A DNA stretch of 53,203 bases from Nonomuraea turkmeniaca. GTDB lineage: Bacteria; Actinomycetota; Actinomycetes; Streptosporangiales; Streptosporangiaceae. This document shows positions 16,936-25,767 of the stretch, piece after piece. Where the stretch lies: positions 1 to 53,203 of the forward strand of contig NZ_VCKY01000046.1 of the NCBI RefSeq assembly GCF_005889735.1, written 5' to 3'. Position numbers and translations under genes: made by a program. Positions within the stretch are counted from its first letter, which is position 1; the number at the start of each line of letters is the position of its first letter. Under the pieces are notes generated by a model that saw only the letters and a list, made by a program, of their open reading frames with translations, was not told where the DNA came from and searched no databases.

Positions 16936-18224
16936 CCCGCGATGTTGCCTGTGCGGTACTCCAGTGCCTTGCCCGGGTACTTGTTGTCGTCCCCGTACTG
17001 GTAGACGCCGATCGTGGCCACGGACGGGTCACCGGCGTCGTCGAACTCGACCGGGCCGCTGACGCCGTCGTAGTCGATGTCCTTGCCGCTCTTGAGCAGG
17101 TCCGCGCAGTCCTTGAAGGTCTTGCACTTCTCGCCGCCCTTGCTGACCTCGCCGAGCTTGCCCGCGATGGACCTGCCGCTGTCGTCCTTGGCCGCCTCGG
17201 CGGCCAGGGCGAGCAGGATCGCGGCGTCGTACGACTCCGCGGCGTAGGTGAAGTCCTCCAGGTCCTTGTTGACCTCGAGCAGCTTCTTCCTGAACTCGTC
17301 GGGGGCCTCGGCGCCCGGGATGGTGCCCTTGACGCCCTTGAGCGTGCCCTTGGGCATCTTCAGGTAGTTGGTGTTCGACATGTTGCCGTCCACCATGTAC
17401 CACTTCACCTTGTCGGCCGTCAGGCCCTGCTTGACCAGTTCCTGCACGACCTTGGCGCCCTCCTCGAAGCCGATCAGCACGATCGCCTTCGGGTTCTTCG
17501 CCTTGATCTTGGCCACGTCGGCCGAGAACTCCGCGGCCTTCGGGTCGTAGTCCACCCGCTCGACGATGCTGGCGCCGGCCTCCTCTGCCGTCTTGGCGAT
17601 CTGGTTGGCCAGGCCGGAGCCGTACGAGTCCTGCATGGCCAGGATGCCGACGGTGTCGTTGCCGTCGGCGGCGATCAGGTCGCCCAGCACGCGGCCCTGC
17701 AGCTTGTCCGGCGGCGCCGTACGGAAGTACAGCCCGTTGTCGTTGATCGTGGTGAACGTGTCGGAGGTGTTGGCCGGCGAGAACTGCACCACACCGGCCC
17801 CGGTGATCTTGTCGATGATCGACTCCGACACCGACGATGAGGCCGCGCCGATGATGGCGTCGGCCTTCTGACCGAGCAGCTTGTCCACCGACTGCGAGGC
17901 GATGTTCGTGGTCGTGTCGCCGGAGTCCGTGTGGATCGTCGCGACCTGCTTGCCGAGCACGCCGCCGGCCTCGTTGATCTCCTTGACGGCCTGGTCGACC
18001 CCGGCGAACTCAGGCGGGCCGAGGAATGCCAGCGAGCCGGTCTGCGGCAGCACCGTGCCGAGCGTCAGCGTGCCGTCGCCCTTCGCGGCGGCGGCAGGGG
18101 CCGAGGAGGCCGGCGCGGACTGCTGGGCCGCCGTGTCGCCACCGCCCCCGCCACAAGCCGTCAGTGCCAGGCTCGCCGCGGCCGCGACGGCCAGCACACG
18201 TCCCACTGGAGCAATGCGAATCAT
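16932..18224 (-). CDS. Branched-chain amino acid-type substrate-binding lipoprotein (copy 2)
   Basis: 430 aa, same architecture as copy 1: lipobox LTAC, Gly-rich linker, type I periplasmic-binding domain starting at GTLTLGTVLPQTGSLAFLG. It differs from copy 1 mainly in the linker and in charge on surface loops (for example QTGSLAFLG and LAMQDSYG are kept, while LADQVQKTV becomes LANQIAKTA). The start MIRIAPVGRV at 18224 has GGGGGAG about 8 nt upstream. A perfect 7-bp inverted repeat (18249-18268) lies 25 nt before the start. It is convergent with the lipoprotein gene, with overlapping stop codons. Confidence 0.92.
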   Translation of the reverse strand: MIRIAPVGRVLAVAAAASLALTACGGGGGDTAAQQSAPASSAPAAAAKGDGTLTLGTVLPQTGSLAFLGPPEFAGVDQAVKEINEAGGVLGKQVATIHTDSGDTTTNIASQSVDKLLGQKADAIIGAASSSVSESIIDKITGAGVVQFSPANTSDTFTTINDNGLYFRTAPPDKLQGRVLGDLIAADGNDTVGILAMQDSYGSGLANQIAKTAEEAGASIVERVDYDPKAAEFSADVAKIKAKNPKAIVLIGFEEGAKVVQELVKQGLTADKVKWYMVDGNMSNTNYLKMPKGTLKGVKGTIPGAEAPDEFRKKLLEVNKDLEDFTYAAESYDAAILLALAAEAAKDDSGRSIAGKLGEVSKGGEKCKTFKDCADLLKSGKDIDYDGVSGPVEFDDAGDPSVATIGVYQYGDDNKYPGKALEYRTGNIAG

Positions 18225-18248
18225 CAAAGAGACTCCCCCTGATCTCAA

Positions 18249-18268
18249 CGAAGGAACGATCTCCTTCG
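18249..18268. promoter_or_regulatory. Inverted repeat upstream of binding-protein copy 2
   Basis: CGAAGGA-ACGATC-TCCTTCG has perfect 7-bp arms and a 6-nt centre, 25 nt before the start codon. It could be an operator or a 5'-UTR hairpin. The rest of the gap to copy 3 (18269-18452) shows no terminator with a T-run. Confidence 0.45.
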
Positions 18269-18452
18269 CCGTGTTTCCCGAGCTCAGCATGCCTGGCTCG
18301 GAGGGGTGCCTTGGGCTTTTGCCCAGCTTTTATACAGATTCGTAATGTCGCGAGCACACACGGTGATGAACTGTTTCGCGAGAGTTACGGTCGTCCCTAA
18401 AAAGGAGCCGTGGCCCCGACCTGAAATCGCAGGCCGGGACCGCGGCAGGGCC

Positions 18453-19739
18453 TCAGCCCGCGATGTTGCCCTTCCGATACTCCAGCGCCTTCGCCGCGTT
18501 GAACGTGTTGTTCTCCCCGTACTGGTAGACGCCGATCGTCGCGACCGAAGGATCCCCCACGTCGTTGAAGTCGACCGGCCCGCTGACGCCCTCGTAGTCG
18601 ATGTCCTTGCCGGCCCTCAGGAGATCGGCGCACTCCTTGAAGCCCGTGCACTTCTCGCCGCCCTTGCTGGCGTCGATCAGGCTCGCCGCGATGGCCGCCC
18701 CCGAGTCGTCCTTGGCCGCCTCCGCGGCCAGGGCGATCAAGGTCACCGCGTCGTACGACTCCGCCGCGTACGTGAACTCGCTCAGCTTGGCGTCGACCCG
18801 CAACAGCCGCTTCTGGAACGCCTCCGGCGCCGCCGCCCCCGGAAGCGTGCCCTTGACGCCGTCCAGCGTGCCCCGCGGCGCCTTCGCGAAGTTGGTGTTC
18901 GACATGTTGCCGTCCACCATGTACCACTTGTGCTTGTCAGCCGTCAGACCTTGCTTGACCAGCTCGTTCACGAGCTTGGACGTCTCCTCGAACCCGATCA
19001 GCACGATGCCCTTCGGATTCTTCGCCCTGATCTTCCCCACATCGGCCGAGAACTCGGCCGCCTTCGGGTCGTAGTCCACCCGCTCCACCACCGTGGCCCC
19101 CGCCGCCTCCGCCGTCTCGACCACCTGGTCGGCCAGGCCGGAGCCGTAGGAGTCCTGCATGGCCAGGATGCCGATGGTGTCGTTGCCGTCCTGCACGACC
19201 AGGTCGCCCAGGACCCGGCCCTGCAGCTTGTCCGGCGGCGCCGTACGGAAGTACAGACCCCTGTCGTTGATCGTGGTGAACGTGTCGGAGGTGTTGGCCG
19301 GCGAGAACTGCACCACACCGGCCCCGGTGATCTTGTCGATTACCGACTCCGACACCGACGACGAAGCCGCGCCGACGATGGCGTCCACCTTCTGCGCCAG
19401 CAGCTTGTCCACCGACTGCGAGGCGATGTTGGTCGTCGTGTCACCGGAGTCCGTGTCCACCTTGGCGACCTGCTTGCCCAGCACCCCGCCGGCCTCGTTG
19501 ATCTCCTGAAGCGCCAGATCGACGCCCGTGAACATGGGCGGCCCCAAGTACGCGAGCGAGCCTGTCTGCGGCAACACCGTGCCGATCATCAGCGTGCCGT
19601 CCCCCCTGGCGGCCGGGGACGACGGCGCTGGAGCGGTTCCTGAGGTGGCCGGCACGGCGGTCGTACCACCGCCCGAGCACGCCGCCAGCGCCAGGCACAC
19701 CGCGGTCACGACGACCGGCGCGCGGGAAATGCGGATCAT
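18453..19739 (-). CDS. Branched-chain amino acid-type substrate-binding lipoprotein (copy 3)
   Basis: 428 aa. Lipobox LAAC, linker rich in Thr, Ala and Pro, then the same periplasmic-binding domain (MIGTVLPQTGSLAYLGPPMF; GDTTTNIASQSVDKLLAQKVD; ILAMQDSYGSGLADQVV). It is the most diverged of the three: the C-terminal part has an Asn-Asn insertion (GENNTFNAAKALEYRKGNIAG) and the helix before it is changed, so ligand preference may differ. The ATG at 19739 is preceded by GGAGACG. It is the furthest from the liv operon and the closest to the ANTAR regulator gene, which ends 155 bp upstream. Confidence 0.92.
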   Translation of the reverse strand: MIRISRAPVVVTAVCLALAACSGGGTTAVPATSGTAPAPSSPAARGDGTLMIGTVLPQTGSLAYLGPPMFTGVDLALQEINEAGGVLGKQVAKVDTDSGDTTTNIASQSVDKLLAQKVDAIVGAASSSVSESVIDKITGAGVVQFSPANTSDTFTTINDRGLYFRTAPPDKLQGRVLGDLVVQDGNDTIGILAMQDSYGSGLADQVVETAEAAGATVVERVDYDPKAAEFSADVGKIRAKNPKGIVLIGFEETSKLVNELVKQGLTADKHKWYMVDGNMSNTNFAKAPRGTLDGVKGTLPGAAAPEAFQKRLLRVDAKLSEFTYAAESYDAVTLIALAAEAAKDDSGAAIAASLIDASKGGEKCTGFKECADLLRAGKDIDYEGVSGPVDFNDVGDPSVATIGVYQYGENNTFNAAKALEYRKGNIAG

Positions 19740-19893
19740 CGAAAGCGTCTCCGTTCGAAGATGAGCGGACCTTCCGTCCGCCCATCAGTTACGCGCCGGG
19801 ACGCCTGCGGTGAGAAGCACTCGAAGCCGGTTGGATGCTCAGTCGTGACCGCGCCACAACCCACCGGGCTAAATCACCTGATATAGGGCAGCC

Positions 19894-20478
19894 TCACGAC
19901 TGCTTGGCCGCGTCGTCTATAACGATCTGGGCAACCTCACGCATGCTCAGCCGCCGGTCCATGGACGCCTTCTGGATCCACCGGAACGCCTGCGGCTCCG
20001 TCCAGCCGTGCTGCGCCATCAGCTGACCCTTGGCCCGCTCCACCAGCTTTCTGGTCTCCAGCCGCTCCGACAGGCTCGACACCTCGGCCGCCAGCGCGAC
20101 CATCTCCTCGTGCCTGCTGACCGCCATCTCGATGGCCGGCACCAGATCCGCCTTCGTGAACGGCTTCACCAAATAGGCCATCGCCCCCGCGTCCCGCGCA
20201 CGTTCCACCAGGTCCCGCTGGGAAAAGGCGGTCAGGATCAGACACGGGGCGATCCGTTCCGCCACGATCCGCTCCGCCGCCGAGATGCCGTCGAGCACCG
20301 GCATCTTGACGTCCAGGATGACGAGGTCGGGCCTCAGCTCGGCGGCCAGCCGGATCGCCTGCTCACCGTCCCCGGCCTCGCCCACGACGACGTAGCCGTC
20401 CTCCTGGAGCATCTCCTTGAGGTCGAGGCGGATCAGGGCCTCGTCTTCCGCGATCACTACTCGCCGCTGCGTACTCAC
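19894..20478 (-). CDS. pdtaR: ANTAR-domain response regulator (PdtaR type)
   Basis: 194 aa. Receiver domain (1 to about 120) with acidic pocket E11/D12, phosphoacceptor D56 (LVILDVKMP), the Thr/Ser after strand 4 (LILTAFS) and Lys of AYLVKPF. A short coiled linker leads to the ANTAR domain (about 135-192: LVERAKGQLMAQHGWTEPQA, then FRWIQKASMDRRLSMREVAQ). ANTAR proteins bind twin-hairpin RNA and stop terminators from forming; PdtaR with its kinase PdtaS does this in mycobacteria. No kinase gene is in the window. The GTG start lacks a clear ribosome binding site. The gene is divergent from the tRNA gene. Possible RNA targets nearby were looked for, but no A1-G4 hexaloop pair was found. Confidence 0.93.
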   Translation of the reverse strand: MSTQRRVVIAEDEALIRLDLKEMLQEDGYVVVGEAGDGEQAIRLAAELRPDLVILDVKMPVLDGISAAERIVAERIAPCLILTAFSQRDLVERARDAGAMAYLVKPFTKADLVPAIEMAVSRHEEMVALAAEVSSLSERLETRKLVERAKGQLMAQHGWTEPQAFRWIQKASMDRRLSMREVAQIVIDDAAKQS

Positions 20479-20569
20479 GAGCAGAAGAGTACCGACGTCC
20501 GGTAGATTAGATCCACGCCGGAGCGATGTGGCCCCAGGTTGAGCTAAGCTTCAGCCGTGCGAGATCACT

Positions 20570-20591
20570 GAGTCCGGACATTTCCGGATTC
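20570..20591 (+). other. 9-bp hairpin in the 5' leader of the tRNA
   Basis: GAGTCCGGA / TCCGGATTC pair as nine base pairs (one G-T) around the loop CATT and end two nucleotides before the mature tRNA 5' end. It could guide RNase P or maturation, or act as an operator, since TCCGGA is itself a palindrome repeated twice. Confidence 0.6.
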
Positions 20592-20593
20592 AG

Positions 20594-20667
20594 GCCCCGG
20601 TATTCCAATTGGCAGAGAAGATGGCCTCAAAATCCATTCAGTGTGGGTTCGAGTCCCACCCGGGGCA
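20594..20667 (+). tRNA. tRNA with CAA anticodon (Leu by codon) but class I short variable loop
   Basis: A 74-nt cloverleaf: 7-bp acceptor stem GCCCCGG/CCGGGGC, a 3-bp D stem TTC/GAA with GG in the loop, anticodon arm ATGGC-CTCAAAA-TCCAT with anticodon CAA at 20628-20630 and a C-T mismatch next to the loop, a 5-nt variable loop TCAGT, T arm GTGGG-TTCGAGT-CCCAC, discriminator A. No CCA is encoded. The anticodon reads UUG (Leu), yet bacterial leucine tRNAs are class II with a long variable arm, so the identity is uncertain. The gene is a single transcription unit with a leader hairpin and its own terminator. Confidence 0.85.
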
Positions 20668-20674
20668 CTGACTG

Positions 20675-20704
20675 ACCGCCCGGTTCTCTTGGCCGGGCGG
20701 TTTT
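20675..20704 (+). terminator. Rho-independent terminator after the tRNA
   Basis: The stem ACCGCCCGG / CCGGGCGGT (loop TTCTCTTGG) is followed by TTTT. It starts 8 nt past the tRNA 3' end. Confidence 0.92.
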
Positions 20705-20842
20705 GTCGTGCCCTATGCGTCACTCTCCGCTTATAATGTATCGCGTTTTGTAACGAATCCCTTCGCCGGCTCGCCTCGGGACTCAGCATCAGCGGGGCGA
20801 GCCCCGCATCACCCGGGCCGCAGCCTGCCGATGGCCACTGAC

Positions 20843-21571
20843 CTACCAGGGCACGCTCCCAGCGTCGTCGAAGAAGCAGCCTGTCGGCCCGTCCGGCGGC
20901 AGGGTGGCGAGCTTGACGATGATGGCGGCGCCCTCGGCGGCCGTACGGGTGATGGGGAACGGCAGGTCCTTGGTGAAGTCGGTGGCGCACGCGCCGGGGG
21001 CGGCGGCGTTGACCAGGATGCCGTCCTTGCGGAGCTCCTTGGCGTACTGAACGGTCAGCTGGTTGAGCGCCGTCTTGGACACCGGGTAGGTAGCGGAGGC
21101 CGGCAGGCCGGACATGTAGTGATCGGGGTCGGTGTGGTGGGCGAGGGAGCCGGCGCCGCTGGACACGTTGACGATGCGGGCCGCGGGCGAGCGTCTGAGC
21201 AGGGGTAGCAGGGTGTTGGTGACCAGCAGGACGCCGATGACGTTCGTCTCGAACACCTCCCGCACGGTCGGCGCCGCCGTCGCGCTGGGAAGCCCGTGCA
21301 GCGGGCCGGAGATGCCGGCGTTGTTGACGAGCACGTCGAGGCGGGTCAGGGTGGCGGCCGCGGCCTCGACCGTGGCCGGGTCGGTGACGTCGAGGACGAC
21401 CGGCCGCACATCGCCCCCGGCCGCGCGCAGCCGCGCGGCGGCCCGCTCCCCGCGCGTCCGGTCGCGGGAGCCGAGCAGCACTGTCAGGCCCTTGGCCGCG
21501 AGCGCGGCGGCGACCTCGTATCCGATGCCCTTGTTCGCCCCGGTCACCAGAGCTGTTGTTCTGTCCGTCAT
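20843..21571 (-). CDS. SDR family NAD(P)-dependent oxidoreductase
   Basis: 242 aa, a classical short-chain dehydrogenase/reductase: cofactor motif TGANKGIG (residues 10-17), NNAG after strand 4, catalytic Ser in VNVSSGAGS and YPVSK as the Tyr-x3-Lys pair. Arg residues in the GSRDRTRGE loop after strand 2 suggest NADP(H). The long insert SLAHHTDPDHYMSGLPAS before the active Tyr resembles carbonyl-reductase-like members. The substrate is not known. The start MTDRTTALVTG at 21571 was chosen over a longer open frame lacking similarity. It is divergent from the LysR gene at 21643, the usual arrangement of a LysR regulator and its target. Confidence 0.93.
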   Translation of the reverse strand: MTDRTTALVTGANKGIGYEVAAALAAKGLTVLLGSRDRTRGERAAARLRAAGGDVRPVVLDVTDPATVEAAAATLTRLDVLVNNAGISGPLHGLPSATAAPTVREVFETNVIGVLLVTNTLLPLLRRSPAARIVNVSSGAGSLAHHTDPDHYMSGLPASATYPVSKTALNQLTVQYAKELRKDGILVNAAAPGACATDFTKDLPFPITRTAAEGAAIIVKLATLPPDGPTGCFFDDAGSVPW

Positions 21572-21642
21572 GTCGGGAAGCACATCACCGGGTGGCGTCG
21601 CGGGGCCAACACCGGCTGGGTCATGGGCAATACCCTGGAGGT

Positions 21643-22476
21643 ATGGAGACACGCGAGCTGGCCTACTTCCTGGCGGTCGCGGAGGAGCTGCATTTCGGGC
21701 GGGCGGCCGAGCGGCTCGGGATGGCGCAGCCGCCGTTGTCGCGGGCGATCCAGAAGCTGGAGCGGCGGCTGGGGGTCCCGTTGTTCGACCGGTCCGGTCG
21801 CGGGATCTCGCTGACCTCGGCGGGCGAGGTGCTGGCCAGGGAGGCGGCCACGGTCCTCGACGCGGTGGCCGCGGCGACGGCGCGCACACGGCGGGCGGGG
21901 CGGGCCGATCCGCGGCTCGTGGTGGCGCTCAAGCCGGGCGGCGACGGCGGGCTGCTGCCGGACATCCTGGAGGCGTACCGGGCTCATCCCGACGCCGTCG
22001 AGGTGGAGCTGGTGTTGTGCGGGGTGGCGCAGCGGGCGCAGCTGGTCCGGGACGGCACGGCTGACGTGGCGTTCCTGCACATCCCGTACGAGGAGCTGAC
22101 GGGGTTCGACAGCGAGCCGCTCCGGGTCGAGGGCAGCGTGGCGATCGTCCCCCGGGGGCACCGGCTGGCGGGGCAGGCGTTCGTGCGTGTGGCCGAGCTC
22201 GAGGCCGACCCGACCCCCTTGTGGCCGCGGCGGCATGCGGACATCAACGATCCGGCGACGCTGATGCAGCTGGTCGCGCTGGGACGGTTGATCGCGATGG
22301 CGCCGGAGTCGGTGACGCCCCACCTGCGGCGCGACCTGGTGTGCGTGCCGGTCCTGGACGGCACGCCGACGACAGTGGTGCTGGCCTGGCCGGAGCGGAC
22401 ACGGTCACGGGCGCTGGCGGCGTTCGTGCGTACGGCCTCGGCCGTCGCCGAGCGCCTCTCCCCCGCGCCGGGCTGA
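21643..22476 (+). CDS. LysR family transcriptional regulator
   Basis: 277 aa. Winged helix-turn-helix (METRELAYFLAVAEELHFGR, AERLGMAQPPLSRAIQKLER) in the first 60 residues, a linker helix, then a LysR substrate-binding domain of two lobes (from about 90). It is divergent from the SDR gene with a 71-bp gap, so it probably controls that gene and itself; LysR boxes of the form T-n11-A should lie in 21572-21642. The ATG at 21643 has GGAG about 5 nt upstream. The effector is not known. Confidence 0.94.
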   Translation: METRELAYFLAVAEELHFGRAAERLGMAQPPLSRAIQKLERRLGVPLFDRSGRGISLTSAGEVLAREAATVLDAVAAATARTRRAGRADPRLVVALKPGGDGGLLPDILEAYRAHPDAVEVELVLCGVAQRAQLVRDGTADVAFLHIPYEELTGFDSEPLRVEGSVAIVPRGHRLAGQAFVRVAELEADPTPLWPRRHADINDPATLMQLVALGRLIAMAPESVTPHLRRDLVCVPVLDGTPTTVVLAWPERTRSRALAAFVRTASAVAERLSPAPG

Positions 22477-22543
22477 TGAGCTTTCGGGACCGCTCCCACC
22501 GGGAATAGCCGTCTCGAGATCGCCGAGTACGGGGGTGGGCGGG

Positions 22544-22966
22544 ATGCCGCTGAGCGTAGCGGAGCGGGAGGCGTTCCTGGCGGAGCCGCAGATCGGGAGC
22601 CTGGCCGTCGAGGCGGGCGAGGGCCGGGCGCCGCTGGCGGTGCCCGTCTGGTACGACTACAGCCCCGGCGGGGAAGTCCGGTTCCTGACGGACGGCGACT
22701 CGGTCAAGGCGCGGCTGATCGCGAAGGCGGGCCGGTTCTCGATGCTGGTGCAGCGGGTCAGCCCGACTTATCGGTACGTGTCCGTGGAGGGACCCGTCCT
22801 ACGTACCGATCCGACGACGCTGGAGGATCTGACCCGCATCTCCGCCCGCTACCTGCCGCCTGACGCGGTGGAGGGTTATGTGCAGGGCTCGGACCTGCAC
22901 GCCCTCGTGACGTTCAGGATGCGCCCGGAACGCTGGCTCTCGGCCGACCTGGGCGCCCTCGGCTGA
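22544..22966 (+). CDS. Pyridoxamine 5'-phosphate oxidase-fold (PPOX) protein
   Basis: 140 aa, a single split-barrel flavin-binding domain (GSLAVEAGEGRAPLAVPVWY; FLTDGDSVKARLIAKAGRFS; YRYVSVEGPV). Proteins of this size in actinobacteria use FMN, F420 or haem, and many reduce small metabolites or act as putative general-stress proteins. The cofactor cannot be settled from sequence. The ATG at 22544 (MPLSVAERE) was chosen, with GGGGG about 8 nt upstream; a GTG three codons earlier is possible. It stands alone 67 bp after the LysR gene. Confidence 0.82.
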   Translation: MPLSVAEREAFLAEPQIGSLAVEAGEGRAPLAVPVWYDYSPGGEVRFLTDGDSVKARLIAKAGRFSMLVQRVSPTYRYVSVEGPVLRTDPTTLEDLTRISARYLPPDAVEGYVQGSDLHALVTFRMRPERWLSADLGALG

Positions 22967-23067
22967 CCCGCCCGCCTGCCACGGCACGGCCTGTCGGCCA
23001 TGGCGCCTTGGCCGACATGGACTGACCTGATGCCTTCGACGGACTCGCGGACCGGTATTTTGGGCGC

Positions 23068-24033
23068 GTGACGACTGCTATCGATCCCACCTCGACCGGC
23101 GCGTTCGGCGTCGGCCTCGCGACCATCGCCGCCGACGGCACCGTGCTCGACACCTGGTTCCCCGCCCCCGAGCTGGGCGAGGCGCCCCTCTCGGGCACCG
23201 AGCGGCTGTCCGCCGACGAGGCCGGTGAGCTGGCCTCGCTGACGGGCCCCGACACGGCGAGGGGCGTGGAGGTGGTGGCGGTGCGCACCGGCATCGCCAA
23301 GCTGTCGGAGGCGCCCGCGGACGCGCACGACGCCTACCTGCGCCTGCACCTGCTCTCCGCGCGCCTGATCAGGCCGCACGGGGCCAGCCTTGACGGCGTT
23401 TTCGGCCTGCTGGCGAATGTCGTGTGGACCAACTTCGGCCCGTGCCCGGTTCCTGACTTCGAGCAGACGCGCCTGCGACTGCGGGCGAGGGGCGCGGTGA
23501 CCGTCTATGGGGTGGACAAGTTCCCGCGCATGGTGGACTACGTGCTGCCGTCGGGCGTGCGGATCGCCGACGCCGACCGAGTACGCCTGGGCGCGCACCT
23601 GGCCGCCGGCACCACCGTCATGCACGAGGGCTTCGTGAACTTCAACGCCGGCACGCTGGGCTCGTCGATGGTCGAGGGCCGGGTCTCGGCGGGCGTCGTG
23701 GTCGGCGACGGCTCCGACGTGGGCGGCGGCGCCTCGATCATGGGCACGCTGTCGGGCGGCGGCAAGCAGGTCATCTCGATCGGGCAGCGCTGCCTGCTGG
23801 GCGCGAATGCCGGCATCGGCATCTCGCTGGGCGACGACTGCGTGGTGGAGGCCGGCCTGTACGTGACGGCGGGCACGAAGGTCGCCCTCCCGGACGGCAA
23901 GGTGGTCAAGGCAGCCGAGCTGTCGGGCGCGGACGGCATCCTGCTGCGCAGGAACTCGCAGTCGGGCGCGGTCGAGGCGGTCCCCCGCACCGGCACCGGC
24001 ATCGAACTCAACGCCGCCCTGCACGCCAACTGA
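23068..24033 (+). CDS. dapD: 2,3,4,5-tetrahydropyridine-2,6-dicarboxylate N-succinyltransferase
   Basis: 321 aa, the actinobacterial form of DapD. It transfers succinyl from succinyl-CoA to tetrahydrodipicolinate in the meso-diaminopimelate/lysine pathway. After a long N-terminal domain the protein forms a left-handed beta-helix of hexapeptide repeats ([20 protein letters not shown], then [20 protein letters not shown]), including the catalytic-loop region [17 protein letters not shown] and the [20 protein letters not shown] stretch. The start is GTG at 23068; no strong ribosome binding site is seen. The gene stands alone and ends at a 9-bp hairpin. Product feeds peptidoglycan cross-links and lysine. 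Confidence 0.95.
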   Translation: MTTAIDPTSTGAFGVGLATIAADGTVLDTWFPAPELGEAPLSGTERLSADEAGELASLTGPDTARGVEVVAVRTGIAKLSEAPADAHDAYLRLHLLSARLIRPHGASLDGVFGLLANVVWTNFGPCPVPDFEQTRLRLRARGAVTVYGVDKFPRMVDYVLPSGVRIADADRVRLGAHLAAGTTVMHEGFVNFNAGTLGSSMVEGRVSAGVVVGDGSDVGGGASIMGTLSGGGKQVISIGQRCLLGANAGIGISLGDDCVVEAGLYVTAGTKVALPDGKVVKAAELSGADGILLRRNSQSGAVEAVPRTGTGIELNAALHAN

Positions 24034-24034
24034 C

Positions 24035-24063
24035 GCCTGGGGCCCGACCCTCGCGCCCCAGGC
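24035..24063 (+). terminator. Hairpin downstream of dapD
   Basis: GCCTGGGGC / GCCCCAGGC, a perfect 9-bp stem with an 11-nt loop, directly after the dapD stop. It lacks a T-run, as do many actinobacterial intrinsic terminators. The following 260 bp to the pyk stop hold no gene that I can support. Confidence 0.6.
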
Positions 24064-24323
24064 ACGCGCCGGGCGCGGGGCTTCGGGCGGCGTGCCCACG
24101 GCCGGCGCGCTGGGGCGACATCATGCCGCGAGGTGCGCATGAGCACACGGCCCGCGGACGTCGCCGTCGGTGCGGCTCACCGGCCGAGCGGCGAACCACG
24201 GCCTCGGTCGAGGATGCGCCGTAACGGCGGCGCGCCGGTGAAGCTGGTAACCGTCCCCCTGGAAGGTCGGCCACCAGCGTCGGCGGTTGGAGCCAACGTG
24301 GCCCTGCCGTAAAGAAGGGAAAT

Positions 24324-25754
24324 CTAACTCGCGTGGGACACCGCGGAGCCGATGGTGTGGACGCGGAGGGCGTTGGTGGAGCCCGGGGTGCCGGGAGGCG
24401 AGCCGGCCACGATGACGACCTTGTCCCCCTTCTCCAGCCGTCCCAGCGACAACAACGACGCCTCCACCTGCCGCACCATGTCATCGGTGTGATGCACGAA
24501 CGGCACGTGGAACGTCTCCACCCCCCACGTCAGCGACAGCTGCCCCCGCACGTGGGGCGCCGACGTGAAGGCGAGCAGCGGGATCGGCGAGCGGTAGCGG
24601 GCCAGCCGCCGCGCCGTCTCGCCCGACATCGTGAAGGCCACCAGGGCCTTGGCGCCGACGATGGCGCCGACCTCGGCCGCGGCCCGCGCGATGGCGCCGC
24701 CGGTCGTCTCGGGCATGCGCTCCAGCGTGTGCGTGGCGCGCAGCGACGACTCCTCGGCGGCGCAGGCGATGCGGTCCATCGTGGAGACGGACTCGATCGG
24801 GTAGTTGCCGACCGAGGTCTCGCCCGACAACATGACCGCGTCGGCACCGTCCATGACCGCGTAGGCCACGTCGGAGGCCTCGGCGCGGGTGGGGCGGGGG
24901 GCGTTCATCATCGAGTCGAGCATCTGCGTGGCGACGATGACCGGGCGGGCCTTCTCCCGGCACAGCTCGATGATGCGCCGCTGCACGATCGGCACCTGCT
25001 CAAGGGGCAGCTCGACGCCGAGGTCGCCGCGGGCGACCATGATGCCGTCGAAGGCCTCGACGATGTCGGGGAGGCGGTCGACGGCCTGCGGCTTCTCGAT
25101 CTTGGCGAGCAGCGGCAGGCGTACGGCCTCCTGCTCCATGATGTTGCGCACCACGTCGGCGTCGGACGGGCGGCGGACGAAGGACAGGGCGATCATGTCG
25201 AAACCGGCGCGCAGCGCCCAGCGCAGGTCGGCCTCGTCCTTGTCGGTCAGCGCGGGCGCGCTGACGTTGACGCCGGGCAGGTTGAGCCCCTTGTTGTTGG
25301 AGATCATGCCGCCGATGACGACGCGGGTGATGACGCGCTCCCCCTCGACCCGGGTCACCTCGAGCACGAGGCGCCCGTCGTCGACGAGGATCGTGTCACC
25401 GGGCCGCACATCGTAGGGCAGGCCCTTGTAGGTGGTGGAGACCTGCTCGCGGTCGCCCGGCACGTCCTCGGCGGTGATCGCGAAGACGTCGCCGAAGCCG
25501 AGCCTGACGGGGCCCTCTTCGAAGGTGCCCACCCGGATCTTGGGGCCCTGCAGGTCGGCGAGCACGCCTACGCCACGGCCGAGATCGGCCGCCACTCTCC
25601 TCACCCGGTCGAGGACCTCTCGGTGCAAGTCATGGGTGCCATGACTGAGGTTGAACCGCGCCACGTCCATGCCCGCGGCGATCAGCTCGCGGAGGCGTTC
25701 TTCGGACGATGTGGCGGGGCCTAGGGTGCAGACGATTTTCGCGCGACGAGTCAC
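24324..25754 (-). CDS. pyk: Pyruvate kinase
   Basis: 476 aa. Converts phosphoenolpyruvate and ADP to pyruvate and ATP, the last step of glycolysis. The N-terminus RRAKIVCTLGPATSSEERLR, the substrate/K+ site RFNLSHGTHD, ADLQGPKIR, the catalytic Lys region LLAKIEKPQAVDRLPDI, MVARGDLGVELP and MLSGETSVGNYPIE are all typical, followed by the C-terminal allosteric domain. The GTG at 25754 (VTRRAKIVC) was chosen since family members begin just there and AGGA lies upstream; a longer ATG start at 25793 would read into the DUF2784 gene. A DasR-like operator (25768-25783) lies 14 nt before the start. Confidence 0.97.
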   Translation of the reverse strand: MTRRAKIVCTLGPATSSEERLRELIAAGMDVARFNLSHGTHDLHREVLDRVRRVAADLGRGVGVLADLQGPKIRVGTFEEGPVRLGFGDVFAITAEDVPGDREQVSTTYKGLPYDVRPGDTILVDDGRLVLEVTRVEGERVITRVVIGGMISNNKGLNLPGVNVSAPALTDKDEADLRWALRAGFDMIALSFVRRPSDADVVRNIMEQEAVRLPLLAKIEKPQAVDRLPDIVEAFDGIMVARGDLGVELPLEQVPIVQRRIIELCREKARPVIVATQMLDSMMNAPRPTRAEASDVAYAVMDGADAVMLSGETSVGNYPIESVSTMDRIACAAEESSLRATHTLERMPETTGGAIARAAAEVGAIVGAKALVAFTMSGETARRLARYRSPIPLLAFTSAPHVRGQLSLTWGVETFHVPFVHHTDDMVRQVEASLLSLGRLEKGDKVVIVAGSPPGTPGSTNALRVHTIGSAVSHAS

Positions 25755-25767
25755 GAGTCCTACCTTA

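Noticed and set aside
15903..18268. Hexaloop hairpins before the binding-protein genes as ANTAR targets of the nearby PdtaR-type regulator
   Set aside because: ANTAR targets are paired hairpins with A at loop position 1 and G at 4; the loops here (GAGACA, GATCGT) start with G and are single.
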